A stretch of 64,000 nt of DNA from Pseudorhodobacter antarcticus (GTDB lineage Bacteria > Pseudomonadota > Alphaproteobacteria > Rhodobacterales > Rhodobacteraceae). Positions within the stretch are counted from its first letter, which is position 1; every line of letters starts with the position of its first letter. This document shows, in pieces, positions 45,761 to 55,346 of this stretch. Position numbers and translations under genes: made by a program. The notes under the pieces are model-generated. The model made no database searches. It saw nothing but the letters and a program-made list of their open reading frames with translations, and was not told the origin of the DNA. The stretch spans positions 26,149 through 90,148 of the forward strand of contig CAMAQR010000010.1 of NCBI GenBank assembly GCA_945860375.1, in the 5' to 3' direction.

Positions 45761-45953
45761 TGGGCGCGCCGAAATCGCCGAAATTGACGTCAAGCGGGCT
45801 CGCGTTGACCTCTGGGTGCCGAACGACCTCAAGCGTCTTCTTGCCCCTTGCGTCGCAATTAAAGGCAGTGCACCCGCCCCAGCACCGTCCCAAGCGAAGC
45901 CGGGCAAGAGCCGGGCGAAGACCACGAAAAAGACCAAGGAAAGAAAAGCATGA
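45760..45953 (+). pseudogene. C-terminal remnant of an unidentified gene
   Basis: In a different frame from the antiporter piece, IAEIDVKRARVDLWVPNDLK, then RLLAPCVAIKG and a Lys/Ala/Pro tail (KSRAKTTKKTKERKA) end at TGA 45951-45953. The stop overlaps the ATG of the helicase fragment (ATGA). It looks like the natural end of a gene once in an operon with that helicase. No family recognised. Confidence 0.4.
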
Positions 45954-46310
45954 TCACTTCTCTCGTTCCATCCAAAGGCGCTATAGTCCGGCTGACGCCC
46001 GAGGGTGGCCGTGGCATCCTGCTTGATCTGCGCCCAACCCGAGTGCCTGTCGAAGGTCAGGTAAAGCTGGGCGGGACGAGTGAATGGCACCGGCTTGAAG
46101 GACTCAAGCCCGGGTTACTGCCGGGTGATCTTGTTCAGCATGTCGCACAGCGCGGTGAGACCCTTGGGACGGGAAAAGTCCTTGCCTGCCGTCATTTGGC
46201 GGGTTTCGATCAAGTTCTCGTGCAATTCGCGGAAACGGGCGAGAGCCATTGGGTCGACTGGCGACTGCTGTCCAACGCCAAGTCGGTCGAGCAGCGCGCC
46301 GCTCAGCACC
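45950..46310 (+). pseudogene. SNF2/RapA-type helicase N-terminal fragment
   Basis: About 118 codons: AIVRLTPEGGRGILLDLRPT, RLEGLKPGLLPGDLVQH and VLACRHLAGFDQVLVQFAET, then HWVDWRLLSNAKSVEQR. This matches the N-terminus of large SNF2/RapA-like DEAD helicases (later LRLLAHALENWNxxTG and Walker A). The match ends near 46310 and the frame stops at 46468 without helicase motifs. It is thus truncated to about one tenth. Confidence 0.65.
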
Positions 46311-46689
46311 AGACGGGCCAGCATCTCGATCACGCGCCATCACGCAGGCATCTTGGTCCGCTCGCCGCGCGCAAATGGGACATGGGCCTGTGTGCCCAAC
46401 GCTGCCTTGGCTTTGCGCAGCCAGATCTGGCGGCGGGCAGGGTTGCCGAAAGCTTGCGCAGGCCCTGATGTGCCCGGTCAGAAAGGCAAAAGAAAACAGG
46501 TTTCCCCCATGGAATATCTTCTGACAGTTGAACGCAAATTGCAGACAAGGTTCAAAGGATTTGGCCTGACCCACCAAATTGCCCCCTTTCCACATCATGT
46601 TGCGGTTTTCATGGGCTTTGCCCCCAGCACTGCTTGCCGTGGGACGGTGGCTCGTTTATCAAAGCGCATCGGACATCATGGGCGGGCAG
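46311..46689. other. Rearranged stretch before surE
   Basis: About 380 bases with no gene that can be supported. Minus-strand frames here (e.g. 46115-46333) read like fragments but match nothing I recognise. It is probably the right-hand scar of the accessory island. Confidence 0.4.
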
Positions 46690-47475
46690 ATGCGCATTCT
46701 CATCACCAATGACGACGGCATCAACGCCCCGGGGCTGGAGGTGCTGACGCGCATCGCAACCGAGATCGCCGGCGCGGACGGTGAAGTCTGGACCGTGGCC
46801 CCGGCGTTTGAACAATCGGGGGTGGGCCATTGCATCAGCTACACCCACCCGATGATCAACGCGAAACTGTCGCACCGCCGCTATGCAGTTGAGGGCAGCC
46901 CCGCCGATTGCGTGCTGGCGGGGGTTTATGACGTGCTCGAAGGGGCCAAGCCCGATCTGGTGTTGTCGGGGGTGAACCGGGGCAACAATTCGGCGGAAAA
47001 CGTGCTCTATTCCGGGACGATTGGCGCGGCCATCGAGGCCGCGCTGCATGGAATTCCGGCGATCGCGATGTCGCAATACATGGGCCACGCCACCGCCGAT
47101 CTGGACGACCCGTTCGAGGCCGCCGTGATGCATGGCGCGGGGGTGGTGCGCAGCTTGCTGGAAAAGGGCATCTGGACCGGCGACGATTACCGGGTGTTTT
47201 ACAACGTCAACTTCCCGCCCTGTGCGGCGGCGGATGTGAAGGGCACCAAGGTTGCGGCCCAGGGTTTTCGCCGCGATACGGCGTTCGGGGTGCAACCTTA
47301 TGATGCGCCCTCGGGCAAGAAGTTTTTGTGGATCAAGGGTGGACCGCAGCACACGCCCACCCTGCCCGGCACCGATGCGGCGGTCAATCTGGACGGTTAC
47401 ATTTCCATCACGCCGCTGCGCTGCGATCTGACGGCGCATGACGTGTTGGCCGATCTTGCGGCGCGGCTGGGCTGA
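46690..47475 (+). CDS. surE: 5'/3'-nucleotidase SurE
   Basis: 261 aa from ATG 46690 ([16 protein letters not shown]). Motifs: NDDG metal site, [47 protein letters not shown] and AMSQ. Hydrolyses nucleoside 5' and 3' monophosphates and short polyphosphate. The upstream open frame reaches into the rearranged region and is unconserved. One-base overlap with pcm (TGATG). Confidence 0.95.
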   Translation: MRILITNDDGINAPGLEVLTRIATEIAGADGEVWTVAPAFEQSGVGHCISYTHPMINAKLSHRRYAVEGSPADCVLAGVYDVLEGAKPDLVLSGVNRGNNSAENVLYSGTIGAAIEAALHGIPAIAMSQYMGHATADLDDPFEAAVMHGAGVVRSLLEKGIWTGDDYRVFYNVNFPPCAAADVKGTKVAAQGFRRDTAFGVQPYDAPSGKKFLWIKGGPQHTPTLPGTDAAVNLDGYISITPLRCDLTAHDVLADLAARLG

Positions 47476-48137
47476 TGCAAAACGGTCTGCCCGACGATGA
47501 GACGGCAGCCGAACGCAAGATGCGGTTTTTGTTTGCGCTGCGGTCGCGCGGTGTCACCGACGCCCGCGTCTTGACCGCGATGGAGCGGATAGACCGTGGC
47601 CTGTTCGTGCGCGGCCTCTTTGCCGAGCGTGCCTATGAAGATATGCCGCTGCCCATTGCCTGCGGTCAGACCATCAGCCAGCCGTCAGTGGTGGGCCTGA
47701 TGACGCAAGCGCTGAACGCCCAAGCGCGCGACACGGTGCTGGAGGTTGGCACCGGATCGGGGTATCAGGCCGCGATCCTGTCGCAACTCGCCCGGCGCGT
47801 CTACACGGTGGACCGCCACCGCCGCCTTGTGCGTGAGGCCCAGGATGTGTTCCGCGACCTTGGCTTGGTGAATATCGTCGCCATGGCCGCCGATGGCAGT
47901 TACGGCTTGCCCGATCAGGCCCCGTTTGATCGCATCATCGTGACAGCCGCCGCCGAAGACCCGCCCGGCCCCCTCTTGGCGCAACTTAAAATCGGCGGTA
48001 TCATGGTGGTGCCTGTGGGTCAGTCTGACACCGTGCAGCATCTGATCAAGGTGACGCGGGGGGAAACCGGGTATGACTACGAAGAACTCCGCCCGGTGCG
48101 CTTTGTGCCGCTGGTCGAAGGGCTTGGGACAGAATAA
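47475..48137 (+). CDS. pcm: Protein-L-isoaspartate O-methyltransferase
   Basis: 220 aa. SAM-binding [19 protein letters not shown], with [20 protein letters not shown] before it and [20 protein letters not shown] after. Repairs isoaspartyl residues in aged proteins. The order surE-pcm-nlpD is shared with gammaproteobacteria. Confidence 0.96.
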   Translation: MQNGLPDDETAAERKMRFLFALRSRGVTDARVLTAMERIDRGLFVRGLFAERAYEDMPLPIACGQTISQPSVVGLMTQALNAQARDTVLEVGTGSGYQAAILSQLARRVYTVDRHRRLVREAQDVFRDLGLVNIVAMAADGSYGLPDQAPFDRIIVTAAAEDPPGPLLAQLKIGGIMVVPVGQSDTVQHLIKVTRGETGYDYEELRPVRFVPLVEGLGTE

Positions 48138-48178
48138 GAGGGGCACGGGACCAACCCGGCCCAGAGTATGAGGCGAGC

Positions 48179-49330
48179 ATGACCGTTTTGCGTTTTCCAG
48201 TGTTGGGCGTCACCGCGATGTTGCTGCTGTCGGCCTGTGGCAGCAGCAATCTGGATTGGGATCTGCGCGCAGGTGATGGCGCGCTGAACACCTCGGGTGC
48301 GGCACAGGCTGGCAACAACCCGCAGCCCAATGCCGACAATCGCGGCGTCATCACATACCCGGATCGTCAGGTCGTGGTGGCAAGGCGCGGCGATACAGTG
48401 GCCTCGGTCGCCGCTCGTGTCGGTATCAATGCCGACGAGTTGGCGCGTTACAACGCCCTGCGCCCCGGCGATAACTTGCGCGATGGCGAGCAACTGGCCT
48501 TGCCAAGCGGCACCGGCATGGCGGGCGGTGTGATCGGCAGCACCGCTTCGGGTGGTCCACTCGATGTGTCCACCATCGCCACGACTGCGCTGGACCGGGT
48601 CGGCCCCAGCCCGACGGTGGCGGCGCAGCCTGCCCCGGGCAACACCACGCGTTATCAAGTGAAGCGCGGCGAAACCGCGTTTTCGATCGCACGGGTGTTT
48701 GGCATCTCGGCCCGCAGTCTGGCTGATATGAACGGGCTTGGCCCGGACCTTGAGGTGCGCGAAGGCCAGATTCTGAGCATCCCGGCAGGGGCTGGCGGCA
48801 CTGTCGCCGCCAATGTCATCGACGAAACCCCACCCGGCACTGGATCGCCGACACCGCAGCCGCCCTCGACCAAAAAACCGCTGCCAGCCGAAAAGCCGGT
48901 CAAAGCCGCCACTGCGGCAACCAAACCCAAAGCCGAAGCCCCTGCGGCTGATTTGGGCGCAGACCGCACTGCCGTCTCGGCGACAAAATTCGCAATGCCC
49001 GTCAATGGAAACATCATCCGCGGCTACGTCAAAAAGAAGAACGACGGCATTGACATCGCGGCAAGTGCGGGCACGCCGGTAAAGTCTGCCGCCGATGGCA
49101 GCGTCGCGGCAGTGACCAAGGACACCGCAGGCACGCCCATCGTGGTGATCCGCCACGCCGATGGCATCCTGACGGTTTATGCCGGTGTCGATGGGTTAAA
49201 GGTGGCCAAGGGCGACAAGGTCAAGCGCGGGCAGACGATTGCCGTGGTGCGCGCGGCCACTCCGGCCTTTTTGCATTTTGAGGTCCGCAAGGGCGTCGAT
49301 AGCGTTGATCCGATGCCCTATCTGCAATAG
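48179..49330 (+). CDS. LysM/M23 lipoprotein, NlpD-like
   Basis: 383 aa. Lipoprotein signal MTVLRFPVLGVTAMLLLSAC (lipobox LSAC). Two LysM repeats: VARRGDTVASVAARVGINAD (~63-105) and YQVKRGETAFSIARVFGIS (~158-200). A Pro/Ala/Lys linker and a C-terminal M23 LytM domain follow (~275-383). The M23 zinc ligands are incomplete: the HxGxD region reads NDGIDIAA and the final HxH reads FLHFEVR. As in E. coli NlpD it is therefore likely an activator of amidases, not an enzyme. Confidence 0.85.
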   Translation: MTVLRFPVLGVTAMLLLSACGSSNLDWDLRAGDGALNTSGAAQAGNNPQPNADNRGVITYPDRQVVVARRGDTVASVAARVGINADELARYNALRPGDNLRDGEQLALPSGTGMAGGVIGSTASGGPLDVSTIATTALDRVGPSPTVAAQPAPGNTTRYQVKRGETAFSIARVFGISARSLADMNGLGPDLEVREGQILSIPAGAGGTVAANVIDETPPGTGSPTPQPPSTKKPLPAEKPVKAATAATKPKAEAPAADLGADRTAVSATKFAMPVNGNIIRGYVKKKNDGIDIAASAGTPVKSAADGSVAAVTKDTAGTPIVVIRHADGILTVYAGVDGLKVAKGDKVKRGQTIAVVRAATPAFLHFEVRKGVDSVDPMPYLQ

Positions 49331-49357
49331 GCGGTCTGGGTTTGGCTGTTGAAAGAC

Positions 49358-49403
49358 GGATATTTAAGCCAAGATGAACCGCAATTTTAGTCAAATTTGC
49401 GGC
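49358..49403 (+). repeat. Intergenic repeat, copy 4
   Basis: GGATATTTAAGCCAAGATGA followed by the AATTTTAGTCAAATTTGC arm, nearly the same as copies 1 and 3. It lies between the convergent nlpD-like and CBS-domain genes. Confidence 0.65.
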
Positions 49404-49419
49404 ATTCTGCGTCGGCGGG

Positions 49420-50691
49420 TCATTGCTTGCTGACCAGTACCTTGTCGATGCGCAGCCCGTCCAGGTCGATCACCTCAAAGCAATAGCCCTCGACAACGAA
49501 GGTATCGCCCAGCACCGGCATGCGGTGCATTTGGTACAAGACCAGCCCGGCGATGGTGTCATAATCGCCAGCCAATTTGCGCGACAGACCAAGGCGGTCA
49601 CAGAACTCGTCCGCAGGCATCCAGCCCGACACCAGCAGGCTGCCATCGCCACGCACCAGCAACGCCGGTTCGCCGACGTCAGACGAACTGACAGCGCCAG
49701 TGATGGCCTCCAGCACATCATCGGTGGTGATCAGGCCTTCGAAATGGCCATATTCGTCATAGACCAAAGCCATGTGGTGCGGGGTGCGGTGCAACACCTC
49801 CATCACATCCAGCGCGTCGGCCACGTCCGACACCATCGGCACATCGCGCAACAGCGCCCGCAGATCCAGCGGTTCGCGGCGTGACACGGCGTTGAAGGCA
49901 TCGGCCAGCGTGATGATCCCCACCACGTCACCCGTTTCGCGGCTTTGAACGCACATGCGGGGGCGCGCGATGCGACGCACCGCAGCGATGGCCTCGGTCG
50001 AGGAGGACTCCAACTCCAGCATCAGCACTTCATGGCGGGGCGTCATCAAAGCGCGCGCCGTGCGGTCACCCAAGCGCATCACGCCCGCCATCATTTCGCG
50101 TTCTTCATCCTCCAGCACGCCGCCTTCATGGGCCTCGGTCAGGATGGTGTGAACCTCTTCTTCGGTCACTTTGTTGCCACCCCCGCCGCTCTGACCCAGC
50201 AGCCACAGCAAGGATCGGCCCGAACGGTCCAGCAGCCAGACAATCGGTGCCGCCACGCGTGACAGCAGCATCATCGCAGGCGCAATGCGGATCGCCAACT
50301 CTTCGGGATTGCGCAGCGCCAGTTGTTTGGGCACCAATTCGCCAACGATCAAAGACACATAGGTCAGCACGACCACGACGCCACCGACGCCAAGGGTTGA
50401 CGCCCAATCGGCATCCATCCCCCGCGCCGTCAGCCATCCGGTCAGCCGCGCCCCCAAGGTCGCACCAGACAAGGCCCCCGACAAAACACCCACAAGCGTG
50501 ATGCCGATCTGCACGGTCGACAAAAACCGACCCGGATTTTCGCTCAGACGCAAGGCTGCGCGCGCCCCGGCCGACTTTGCCTCAAGCGATTTCAGGCGCG
50601 CCGGGCGTGCCGAAACAATCGCCATTTCAGACATGGCCAACACGCCGTTCAAACAGATCAGCGCCAGAACGATCAGAATTTCAATAATCAT
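49420..50691 (-). CDS. CNNM/CBS-domain (CorC/HlyC-like) membrane protein
   Basis: 423 aa. DUF21/CNNM transmembrane domain (LICLNGVLAMSEMAIVSARP; STVQIGITLVGVLSGALSG), two CBS domains (MTPRHEVLMLELESSS … VVGIITLADAFNAV; HHMALVYDEYGHFEGLITTD) and a C-terminal CorC/HlyC transporter-associated domain. Related proteins affect Mg/Co transport; 'hemolysin' is a historical label. Same strand and 39 bases after the DUF815 gene. Confidence 0.9.
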   Translation of the reverse strand: MIIEILIVLALICLNGVLAMSEMAIVSARPARLKSLEAKSAGARAALRLSENPGRFLSTVQIGITLVGVLSGALSGATLGARLTGWLTARGMDADWASTLGVGGVVVVLTYVSLIVGELVPKQLALRNPEELAIRIAPAMMLLSRVAAPIVWLLDRSGRSLLWLLGQSGGGGNKVTEEEVHTILTEAHEGGVLEDEEREMMAGVMRLGDRTARALMTPRHEVLMLELESSSTEAIAAVRRIARPRMCVQSRETGDVVGIITLADAFNAVSRREPLDLRALLRDVPMVSDVADALDVMEVLHRTPHHMALVYDEYGHFEGLITTDDVLEAITGAVSSSDVGEPALLVRGDGSLLVSGWMPADEFCDRLGLSRKLAGDYDTIAGLVLYQMHRMPVLGDTFVVEGYCFEVIDLDGLRIDKVLVSKQ

Positions 50692-50730
50692 GGGGTGAAC
50701 ATCAGGCTTTCGCGCAGAAATAACAAGGGG

Positions 50731-51564
50731 TCACAACCTTACCCCGTGCCGCGCCGCCAGATCGCAGAAGAATTGCCACGCCACCCGGCCCGACCGACCG
50801 CCGCGTGTGGCCTGCCATTCTATCGCCTCGGCGCGCAATTCATCGGCCGCAACCGCGACGCCATGCGCCAAACAATAGCCGTTGATCATCGCAAGGTACT
50901 CGTCCTGCGTACAAGGATGAAAGCCCAGCCAAAGCCCGAAGCGGTCTGACAAAGACACCTTTTCCTCCACCGCTTCGGTCGCGTGAATCGCGGCCTGCTG
51001 TTCATTTTCGATCATGTCGCGCGGCATCAGGTGCCGGCGGTTGGAGGTGGCGTAGAACAGCACGTTCTCGGGACGGCCCTCAATTCCACCGTCCAACACC
51101 GCCTTCAATGATTTGTAGTGTTGGTCATCATGGCTGAACGACAGATCGTCACAGAACAGGATAAACGGGTGTGCCGCAGCGCGCAGATGCGCAAGCAAGC
51201 GCTGCACCGACGGCAGATCCTCGCGTGACAGTTCCACGATCTTCAGATCATGGCCCTCGGCGCGCACGGCTGCATGCACGGCTTTGACCAGCGACGACTT
51301 GCCCATGCCGCGCGCGCCCCACAACAGCGCGTTGTTGGCAGGCAGGCCCGCCGCGAAGTGCCGGGTGTTTTCCAACAGCGTGTCGCGCGAGCGGTTGACC
51401 CCGATCAGCAGGCCAATATCGACCCGCGCGACCCGCAACACCGGTTCCAGCCGGTCTGGTCCTGTGTGCCAGGCAAAAGCATCCGCGACAGTGAAATCAG
51501 GTGCAGGCATGGGTGCGGGGGCCAGACGTTCCAGCGCCGCTGCGATGCGCTCCAACTCGGTCAT
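50731..51564 (-). CDS. DUF815 AAA-type ATPase
   Basis: 277 aa. Walker [21 protein letters not shown] (~80) and Walker B-like [20 protein letters not shown], then [11 protein letters not shown] and [15 protein letters not shown], typical of DUF815 ATPases. Cytosolic; role unknown. Overlaps the tatC stop by 4 bases. Confidence 0.9.
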   Translation of the reverse strand: MTELERIAAALERLAPAPMPAPDFTVADAFAWHTGPDRLEPVLRVARVDIGLLIGVNRSRDTLLENTRHFAAGLPANNALLWGARGMGKSSLVKAVHAAVRAEGHDLKIVELSREDLPSVQRLLAHLRAAAHPFILFCDDLSFSHDDQHYKSLKAVLDGGIEGRPENVLFYATSNRRHLMPRDMIENEQQAAIHATEAVEEKVSLSDRFGLWLGFHPCTQDEYLAMINGYCLAHGVAVAADELRAEAIEWQATRGGRSGRVAWQFFCDLAARHGVRL

Positions 51565-52430
51565 ACCGCGTCTTCGTCCTCATCCACCCATGTTCCATCG
51601 GCACGGTCTTGCGCCTCACGGGTTTTTTCAAACCGCGAGATCAGCAGGATCGACACCTCATATAACGGGTAGACCGCGAAGAACATGATCAGCTGGCTCA
51701 TGACATCCGGCGGAGTGGCGATTGCAGCCACCGCCAAAATCGCCACCACGGCATATTTCCGCGTTGCCCGCAGGCCAGAGGCCGAAATCATCCCGGCTTT
51801 GCCCATCAAGGTCAGCAACACCGGAAGTTGAAAGCAGATGCCAAAGGCCATCACGAATTGCATGGTCAGCGACAAAAAGCTTTCGACCGAGCCTTGATAC
51901 ATCACCCCGGCATCCGTCGCGGCCGTTGCCGCATCTTTGGCGGCGGGCACGGCATCCGGGTTCATTGCAGCACCAAAATCACCCTGATAGGAAAGGAAAA
52001 ACGCGAAAGCCCCCGGCAAGATCAAGTAATACGCAAAGGCAGCCCCGGCGATGAACATGGCGGGCGAGGCCAGCAGGAACGGCAGGAACGCCGCCTTTTC
52101 GTTCCTGTAAAGCCCGGGCGCCACAAACCGCCAAAGCTGATAGGCGATGATCGGGAAAGCCAATGCGAACCCGGCCCAGACCGCGATCTTAATCGCGACA
52201 AAGAAGCCTTCCTGCAGCTTGATCAGAACGAACTGACACTTTTGCCCCTCGGCGGCCATGGCTTCGCACATCGGCACCGACAGCACATGAAAGATCGGGA
52301 TCCACAGCAGATAGCCGATGATGCAGGTCACCAAAAGCACCCCGACCGAGATCAGGATGCGGTTGCGCAGCTCTTTCAAGTGTTCGATCAGCGGGGCGGC
52401 GCTGCTGTCCACGTCATCTGTCGCGCTCAT
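51561..52430 (-). CDS. tatC: Sec-independent protein translocase subunit TatC
   Basis: 289 aa, six membrane helices. [20 protein letters not shown] at the N-terminus, [20 protein letters not shown] with the conserved glutamate region after it (YRNEK), and [14 protein letters not shown]. The first periplasmic loop and the segment around 150-175 (Ala/Asp-rich) are longer than in E. coli. TatC receives twin-arginine signal peptides. 4-base overlaps with tatB and DUF815. Confidence 0.95.
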   Translation of the reverse strand: MSATDDVDSSAAPLIEHLKELRNRILISVGVLLVTCIIGYLLWIPIFHVLSVPMCEAMAAEGQKCQFVLIKLQEGFFVAIKIAVWAGFALAFPIIAYQLWRFVAPGLYRNEKAAFLPFLLASPAMFIAGAAFAYYLILPGAFAFFLSYQGDFGAAMNPDAVPAAKDAATAATDAGVMYQGSVESFLSLTMQFVMAFGICFQLPVLLTLMGKAGMISASGLRATRKYAVVAILAVAAIATPPDVMSQLIMFFAVYPLYEVSILLISRFEKTREAQDRADGTWVDEDEDAV

Positions 52431-53065
52431 GCCTCATCTGCCTTTTTGGTTTTGCGCGGGGTGCGGGGTTTGGGGGTGACGGGTTCGGCCACGGCCGCAG
52501 CGGTTGCCGCCTTGGCCCGGGGTTTGACGGCGGGTTTTAACACGGGTTCTGGGGCGGGCAATGCCCCGGCATCCACCGCCTTCAACTGCGCCGCTGTCTC
52601 TTTCAAAATCGCTGCTTTCGCCGCCTTCTTGTCCAGCAAGGCCTGCGTGCCGGGGCCAACGGGCGCGTTGGCTTCGGTCAGCGCCGGATGTGCCACCGGC
52701 AAAACCGGAGCGGCGATCACAGGCGTCGCGGGCATCGGCGGCGGCACCAAGGGCTTGGCCACGCTGGGTTTCGCAGCATTCTTGATCGGATCCCATTTTT
52801 CAAACCGATCCGCCGCCTCTTTGACTTTGCTCATCCCCAACGACGCAGGGTTGGTGACGGCGCGCAGGTTCGAGGCGACATCCTTGACACCCGACTCTTT
52901 CGCCGCTTGCTCCATCGCGCGGGAAAACTCACGCGACATCTGCCGCAGCTTGGCGGTGAAGCGGCCCAACTGACGGAACATATCCGGCAGATCCTCGGGC
53001 CCGATCACAACCAGCGCCACGATGCCGATCAGCAGAAGTTCGGCCCAGCCGATATCCCCAAACAT
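52427..53065 (-). CDS. tatB: Sec-independent protein translocase subunit TatB
   Basis: 212 aa. [20 protein letters not shown], then [15 protein letters not shown]: one membrane helix, hinge and amphipathic helix of TatB. The long C-terminal Ala/Pro/Lys-rich tail (~80-212) is typical for the group and probably disordered. Overlaps tatC by 4 bases. Confidence 0.93.
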   Translation of the reverse strand: MFGDIGWAELLLIGIVALVVIGPEDLPDMFRQLGRFTAKLRQMSREFSRAMEQAAKESGVKDVASNLRAVTNPASLGMSKVKEAADRFEKWDPIKNAAKPSVAKPLVPPPMPATPVIAAPVLPVAHPALTEANAPVGPGTQALLDKKAAKAAILKETAAQLKAVDAGALPAPEPVLKPAVKPRAKAATAAAVAEPVTPKPRTPRKTKKADEA

Positions 53066-53095
53066 GTCTTGTCAGCCCTTTCGCGGCTTGTCGGC

Positions 53096-53317
53096 TCAGA
53101 CCTTGTCCTGATCCGAAGGCGTGACGTCGCGGGCAGCCTTGTCAGCGGCTTCTTTGTCCGCTTTGTCCGCATCAGCAGAGCCATCCGAAATGCCCTTCTT
53201 GAATGCGGTGATGCCGCGACCAAACTCACCCATCAGGTTGGTGATCTTGCCTTTGCCGAACAGAACCAGCACGACAATCACGATCATCAACAGCGGCAAC
53301 GGACCCGGTAGATGCAT
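53096..53317 (-). CDS. tatA: Sec-independent protein translocase subunit TatA
   Basis: 73 aa from ATG 53317, with GGAGG 7 bases upstream. LPLLMIVIVVLVLFGKGKI and LMGEFGRGITAFKKGISDG are the TatA helix, FG hinge and amphipathic helix; the acidic/lysine tail is short. First gene of tatABC. Divergent from a WYL regulator. Confidence 0.92.
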   Translation of the reverse strand: MHLPGPLPLLMIVIVVLVLFGKGKITNLMGEFGRGITAFKKGISDGSADADKADKEAADKAARDVTPSDQDKV

Positions 53318-53419
53318 AGTCAATCCTCCATCTCGCCGCATCAGCGCGGCTGTTGGTGTCAGCCTTAACGGTATTGTCTGCGGAAGGAAGCCCAAACCAC
53401 CGACTTTACCCCCATGTAG

Positions 53420-53437
53420 CTGACAGCTATATGTCAG
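53420..53437. promoter_or_regulatory. Palindromic operator candidate upstream of the WYL regulator
   Basis: CTGACA-GCTATA-TGTCAG, a perfect 6-bp inverted repeat with 6-base spacer, 23 bases before the regulator start and 103 bases from tatA. Position and symmetry fit an autoregulatory site for the HTH-WYL protein. Confidence 0.5.
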
Positions 53438-53459
53438 TTGCCTCAAGCCCGGAATCCCC

Positions 53460-54170
53460 ATGCGCCGCACTGACCGCCTGTTCGATCTGATCCAGATACT
53501 GCGCGATGGCCGTTTGCACCGGGCGTCCGAGATGGCGACACGCCTGCAGGTTTCGGTGCGCACGATCTGGCGCGATGTGGCCACACTGGCCGCGTCTGGT
53601 TTGCCGGTGGAGGGGGAGCGCGGCGTCGGCTACATCCTGCGGGCACCGATCACCCTGCCGCCGATGATCCTGAACGCGGTGGAGTTAGAGGCTCTGCGTC
53701 TGGGCCTGCGGCTTGCGGCGGGCGGTGAGGATGCAGCTTTGGCCGCAGCCGCCCGAGCGCTGGCCAAGAAAATCGCATCGGTCACGCCCGCGCCCACACG
53801 CGGCGATCCGGGCGATCTGTTTGCCTTTCCCGGGCCAACCGACAACCGTGCGCCCGCGCATCTGCCCGTTTTGCGCCGCACGATCAAAGCACAAGAGCGG
53901 GTGACGATCACCTATATCGACCCGCGCGGCTTGGAAAGTCACCGTGATATCAGGCCCTTGGCGCTGGAGAAAAACGCGCGGGTGTCAACCTTGGCGGCAT
54001 GGTGCGAGGCACGCGGCGATTTTCGCAGCTTCCGGGTGGACCGGATCATGGCGGTGAACCCCACCGGCGAAGTCTTTGCTGATGAGCCAGGGCGCAGGCT
54101 GGTCGATTACCGCTTGCGGGTCGACGCCGAGGCAAACCCCGCCCCCGACGCGACGACGCCCCCGGCCTGA
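53460..54170 (+). CDS. YafY-family HTH-WYL transcriptional regulator
   Basis: 236 aa. N-terminal HTH_11: RTDRLFDLIQILRDGRLHRA, then ATRLQVSVRTIWRDVATLAA and GERGVGYIL. The WYL-type domain spans ~135-215 (ITYIDPRGLESHRDIRPLAL … DFRSFRVDRI), though the WYL triad itself is diverged. Such regulators sense small ligands or nucleic acids. Divergent from tatA with a palindrome in between. Confidence 0.85.
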   Translation: MRRTDRLFDLIQILRDGRLHRASEMATRLQVSVRTIWRDVATLAASGLPVEGERGVGYILRAPITLPPMILNAVELEALRLGLRLAAGGEDAALAAAARALAKKIASVTPAPTRGDPGDLFAFPGPTDNRAPAHLPVLRRTIKAQERVTITYIDPRGLESHRDIRPLALEKNARVSTLAAWCEARGDFRSFRVDRIMAVNPTGEVFADEPGRRLVDYRLRVDAEANPAPDATTPPA

Positions 54171-54193
54171 ACCGTGACGGCAGGGGGTCTGGG

Positions 54194-55273
54194 TCAGACC
54201 GCCGGAAACACATAACAGCGATCCCGACGGATCATCAGCCAAAGCGCCGTGCCGGCCTTGGGCAAAAACACCCCCGGCACCGAGGCGATCAGGGTGGACC
54301 CATCAAACGCCATCTTGAATTCCACCAGCGATTCCCGCCCCAGATAGCGCGCCCGCTGCACCACGCCGCGCGCAGGCGTGCCGTCCATCGGCGTCGGGTT
54401 CGGGCCGCGCCCGGCCCGGTCGAAATCAATCTTCAAATGCTGCGGGCGGATCACGATGTCCACAGCATCGCCATCACCATGCCCCGGCGTCAGGAACGCG
54501 CCAAACGGCGTGTCCGTCAAAGCCCCGCGCGAGGTGCCGCGTATCACGTTGACATCGCTGAAAAATGCCGCTGCCGCCCGGTCCACCGGGGCGTTGTAGA
54601 TGTTGTAGGGCGCCCCGCGCTGCACCACGGTTCCCGCACGCATCAGCGCGATCTGGTCGGCCATCCGCATCGCCTCGTCCGGCTCATGCGTGACCAACAG
54701 CACTGCCGCCCCTTCTTCTTTCAGCACCTCCAGCGTCGCATCACGGATGCCGTCGCGCAGGCGGTTGTCAAGGCCCGAGAACGGCTCGTCCATCAGCATC
54801 ACGCGCGGGCGCGGGGCCAGCGCCCGCGCCAGCGCCACCCGCTGTTGCTCGCCGCCCGACAACTCGTGCGGGTGCTTGCCGCCAAAGCCGGACAGGTTGA
54901 CCTTTTCCAGCAACTCCCCGACCCGCGCCGCCTTGGCCGCACGGTCAGTGGTCAGCCCGAAGCCCACGTTCCCTGCCACCGTCAGATGCGGAAACAAGGC
55001 GAAATCCTGAAACATCAGCCCGACGCCCCGCGCCTCTGGCGGCAGGTTTACCCCCGGCCCAAACACCTGATGGCCGTCGATCAGGATACGGCCTGCATCG
55101 GGGCGATCCACCCCCGCAATCATCCGCAACGTGGTGGATTTGCCGCAGCCAGAGGGGCCCAAAAGGCACATCACTTGCCCTGCGGCCACCGCCAAAGACA
55201 CCCCGGCCACAACCTGCCTGCCGCCGAAACTGCGGGTCAAGTCGTGCACCTCAAGTCGAAGCGGCGGCGTCAA
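54194..55273 (-). CDS. ABC transporter ATP-binding protein (FbpC/PotA type)
   Basis: 359 aa. Walker A LLGPSGCGKSTTLRMIAG (~38), signature ELSGGEQQRVALARAL (~138), Walker B VMLMDEPFSGLD, then a C-terminal TOBE domain (VDIVIRPQHLKIDF; ARYLGRESLVEFKM). The combination is typical of importers for iron(III), polyamines or similar. No permease or binding protein adjoins it, so the substrate is open. Confidence 0.85.
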   Translation of the reverse strand: MTPPLRLEVHDLTRSFGGRQVVAGVSLAVAAGQVMCLLGPSGCGKSTTLRMIAGVDRPDAGRILIDGHQVFGPGVNLPPEARGVGLMFQDFALFPHLTVAGNVGFGLTTDRAAKAARVGELLEKVNLSGFGGKHPHELSGGEQQRVALARALAPRPRVMLMDEPFSGLDNRLRDGIRDATLEVLKEEGAAVLLVTHEPDEAMRMADQIALMRAGTVVQRGAPYNIYNAPVDRAAAAFFSDVNVIRGTSRGALTDTPFGAFLTPGHGDGDAVDIVIRPQHLKIDFDRAGRGPNPTPMDGTPARGVVQRARYLGRESLVEFKMAFDGSTLIASVPGVFLPKAGTALWLMIRRDRCYVFPAV

Positions 55274-55346
55274 GGCTGTATCCCTAGTGAATTGCTAAGG
55301 CATTGCCTAACAGGCACGGGCACAAGGGGCAAGCCGTTGCAAACCC

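Noticed and set aside
31831..46689. Search for a second copy of the dusA 5' end marking the far attachment site
   Set aside because: No convincing direct repeat was found by eye; the island's right boundary remains undefined.
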